From DATFWK01 sp035259345 (GTDB taxonomy: Bacteria; Actinomycetota; Thermoleophilia; Miltoncostaeales; Miltoncostaeaceae), in NCBI GenBank assembly GCA_035259345.1, contig DATFWK010000023.1, forward strand, positions 1 to 7,553: 7,553 nucleotides of DNA. The letters are read 5' to 3'. This document shows positions 5,274 to 7,553 of the stretch, in pieces; positions within the stretch are counted from its first letter, which is position 1; every line of letters begins with the position of its first letter. Position numbers and translations under genes: made by a program. Under the pieces are notes generated by a model. It was not told the DNA's origin. It made no database searches and was given only the letters and a program-made list of their open reading frames with translations.

Positions 5274-7553
5274 CTATCCAGGCGAGACGGGAGTCGCCGA
5301 TGCTACACGCCTGGGCCCGTTTGAAAGGTCCTGAAGCGCCACCGGAGAGGCCGGCTGCGCGCCCACGGCCGCCGCCGCCGCCTCGGCCGCCTCCATCGTC
5401 GTGATGCAGGGCACGCCGGCGCGCACCGCCGCGCGGCGGATGTCCTCGCCGTCGCGCTGGGCGCCCCGGCCGCTCGGGGTGTTGACGACCAGGGCGACGG
5501 CGCCCGCCGCGATCAGGTCCGGGATGTGCGGCGAGCCCTCAGGCACCTTGTTCACCCGTCGTACCGGCAGGCCCGCGGCCGCCACCGCCCGCGCCGTGCC
5601 CGCGGTCGCCATCAGCTCGAGGCCGGCGCGGGCGAGGCGCCCGGCGACGGCGACCATGCGCGGCTTGTCCATGTCGGCCGCCGACAGCACTGCGACGCCC
5701 CGCCTTGGCAGCGCCTGCCCTGCCGCACGCTGGGCCTTGGCGAAGGCCTGCGGGAAGGCGCCGGCCACCCCCATCACCTCGCCGGTCGCCCGCATCTCCG
5801 GCCCGAGCGCCGGGTCGGCGGCCGGGAAGCGGGCGAAGGGCAGCACCGCCTCCTTCACGGCGACGTGGCGCGGCGGTGCGGGCGCCGGCAGGTCGAGGTC
5901 GGCGATCCGCTCGCCGAGCATGAGCCGGACGGCGTGGCGGACGAGGGGTACCCCGGTGGCCTTGGCCACGAACGGCACGGTGCGGGAGGCCCGGGGGTTC
6001 GCCTCGATGACGTTGACCACGCCGTCCTGGAGGGCGAACTGGACGTTGAGGAGGCCGACCGCCCCGAGCGCCCCGGCGATGGCGGCGGTCTGGGCCTCGA
6101 TCTCGGCGACCACACCGGGCCCGGCCTCCTGCGGCGGGATCACGCAGGCCGAGTCACCGGAGTGCACGCCGGCGGCCTCGACGTGCTCCATGACGGCGGC
6201 CACCCAGCAGTCGGAGCCGTCGGCCAGCGCGTCCACGTCGAGCTCGATCGCGTCCTCGAGGAAGCGGTCGATGAGGAGCGGGAAGGCCGGGCGCTCACGC
6301 TCGAGGTAGGCGTCCAGGTCGGCGCCCGAGAAGACGATCGCCATCGCCCGCCCGCCGAGCACGTACGAGGGCCGCACGAGCGCCGGGTAGCCGACCTGGG
6401 CGACGGCGCCCGCGACCTCTGCCGGGCCGCGCGCGATCGCCCAGGCGGGTGCCGTGAGCCCGAGCCGCCCGAGCAGGTCGGCGAAGCGCTCGCGGTCCTC
6501 GGCCAGGTCGATGGCCTCGGCCGGGGTCCCGAGCAGCGGCACGCCCTCGGCGGCCAGGTCCCGGGCGAGCCGGAGCGGCGTCTGGCCGCCGAGCTGGGCG
6601 ATCACGCCGAGCGGCCGCTCGCGCCGGCAGATGTCGACGATCGCGTCGAGCGTCACCGGCTCGATGTAGAGGCGGTCGCTCACGCCGTGGTCCGTCGAGA
6701 CGGTCTCGGGGTTGCAGTTCACCATCACGGCGGCGTGCCCGAGCTCACGCACGGCCGTGGCCGCGTGGACGCAGCAGTAGTCGAACTCGACCCCCTGGCC
6801 GATGCGGTTCGGGCCGGATCCGAGCACCACGACCGGACGCCGCTCGAGCGCGACCGTCTCGTCCTCGCTCTCCATGGCCGAGTAGTAGTAGGGCGTCAGG
6901 GCCGCGAACTCGCCGGCGCAGCTGTCGACGGCGTGGTAGGTGGGCCGGGCCCCGAGCGCCCGCCGCCGGCGGCCCACCTCCAGCTCGCTCGTGCCGGTTG
7001 CCTGGGCCACGTCGCGGTCGGTGAGGCCGCGCCGGCGAAGGTCGGCCAGCTCCGCGGCGCCCAGCGCGTCGAGCGGCCCCCTGGCCTCGGCCCGCGCGCG
7101 GCTCATGGCGGCGATCCGCTCGCAGAACCACGGGTCCACCTTCGTCGCCGCCGACAGCGCCTGCGGCGCCGCCCCGCGTTCGGCCGCCCACAGCATGAGG
7201 TCGAAGCGGTCCCACGAGGGCCGGCGCAGGCGCTCGAGCGCCTCGGGGACGTCCGCGGGCTCGGCTACCTGCGCGTCGAGCTCCCGTGCCGAGAGGGCCT
7301 TGCCGAGCGCCTCGTCGAAGCTCCGCCCGAGCGCGAGCACCTCCCCCACGCTCTGCATGTAGGTGGACAGCTCGCCCCGGACCCCCGGGAGCTTCTCGAA
7401 CGCGAATCGCGGCAGCTTGACCGCGACGTAGTCGAGCGCCGGCTCGAAGCTGGCGGGCGTGACCCCGGTGATCTCGTTCGGCAGCTCGTCGAGCGTGTAG
7501 CCCACCGCCAGCCGGGCGGCGACCTTGGCGATCGGGAAGCCGGTCGCCTTGGA
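5274..7553 (-). CDS. carB: Carbamoyl-phosphate synthase large subunit, 3' part (5' end beyond the window)
   Basis: Makes carbamoyl phosphate from bicarbonate, two ATP and ammonia channelled from the CarA glutaminase subunit, feeding pyrimidine and arginine synthesis in the cytoplasm. The frame is open to the right edge. The 759 codons seen correspond to about residue 312 onward of the roughly 1070-residue family, so the first ATP-grasp lobe is mostly missing. Reading window residues: the end of the carboxyphosphate domain (SKATGFPIAK, then GYTLDELPNEITG); the helical oligomerisation domain at about 90-215; GSGPNRIGQGVEFDY at 245, opening the second half; the second ATP-grasp with RPSYVLGGRAM at 394 and the metal-binding EANPRASR at 517; and the MGS-like allosteric domain at about 620-735. 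The allosteric domain keeps ATAGTA, VNK and NTPSGR, so nucleotide regulation is plausible, although the threonine of E. coli NTTSG is proline here. A GTG at 7505 lies inside the gene and is not a start. The stop is TAG. It is probably the last gene of a pyr operon. Confidence 0.97.
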   Translation of the reverse strand, partial: SKATGFPIAKVAARLAVGYTLDELPNEITGVTPASFEPALDYVAVKLPRFAFEKLPGVRGELSTYMQSVGEVLALGRSFDEALGKALSARELDAQVAEPADVPEALERLRRPSWDRFDLMLWAAERGAAPQALSAATKVDPWFCERIAAMSRARAEARGPLDALGAAELADLRRRGLTDRDVAQATGTSELEVGRRRRALGARPTYHAVDSCAGEFAALTPYYYSAMESEDETVALERRPVVVLGSGPNRIGQGVEFDYCCVHAATAVRELGHAAVMVNCNPETVSTDHGVSDRLYIEPVTLDAIVDICRRERPLGVIAQLGGQTPLRLARDLAAEGVPLLGTPAEAIDLAEDRERFADLLGRLGLTAPAWAIARGPAEVAGAVAQVGYPALVRPSYVLGGRAMAIVFSGADLDAYLERERPAFPLLIDRFLEDAIELDVDALADGSDCWVAAVMEHVEAAGVHSGDSACVIPPQEAGPGVVAEIEAQTAAIAGALGAVGLLNVQFALQDGVVNVIEANPRASRTVPFVAKATGVPLVRHAVRLMLGERIADLDLPAPAPPRHVAVKEAVLPFARFPAADPALGPEMRATGEVMGVAGAFPQAFAKAQRAAGQALPRRGVAVLSAADMDKPRMVAVAGRLARAGLELMATAGTARAVAAAGLPVRRVNKVPEGSPHIPDLIAAGAVALVVNTPSGRGAQRDGEDIRRAAVRAGVPCITTMEAAEAAAAAVGAQPASPVALQDLSNGPRRVASATPVSPG

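Overview
This 7.55-kb window is very GC-rich and tightly packed. All seven genes lie on the minus strand, so transcription runs from position 7553 toward 1. The gene between carB and gmk encodes an actinobacterial-type integration host factor (mIHF), a family essentially limited to Actinobacteria. With the carB / mihF / gmk / coaBC order and the composition, this points to a high-GC actinobacterium. A deep-branching class such as Thermoleophilia would fit the departures from the usual gene order, but that placement is inference.

Layout in transcription order: (1) 7553-5274 is the 3' two-thirds of carB (carbamoyl-phosphate synthase large subunit), probably the end of a pyrimidine operon. (2) 5140-5273 is the only real intergenic region (134 bp). 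It is AT-rich against its surroundings and holds two short hairpins after the carB stop, a 10-bp perfect inverted repeat, paired GTGAAA half-sites 11 bp apart, and a good sigma70-type promoter (TTGCCA, 18-bp spacer, TATAGT). The promoter would start RNA 2-3 nt before the mihF ATG. (3) 5139-3001 holds mihF, gmk and coaBC, covering nucleoid architecture, GMP to GDP, and coenzyme A synthesis. (4) 2987-1 holds a MoxR-type AAA+ ATPase, a DUF58 membrane protein, and the N-terminal membrane part of a TgpA/DUF3488-type transglutaminase-like protein that runs off the left edge.

From mihF to the left edge every junction is an overlap or a gap of at most about 30 bp, so the promoter in front of mihF may drive a six-gene unit joining housekeeping genes to the MoxR-DUF58-transglutaminase cassette. 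That cassette is a recurrent bacterial association, generally thought to involve AAA+ assisted maturation of surface or membrane proteins. Its exact job here is unknown.

I see no RNA genes, mobile elements, CRISPR arrays or phage genes, and I do not find a convincing new system. The points most worth checking are the carB-mihF regulatory region and probable leaderless mihF transcript, the apparent absence of pyrF and rpoZ from their customary places, an aspartate where CoaC of E. coli has its active-site cysteine, and the poorly defined gmk start.
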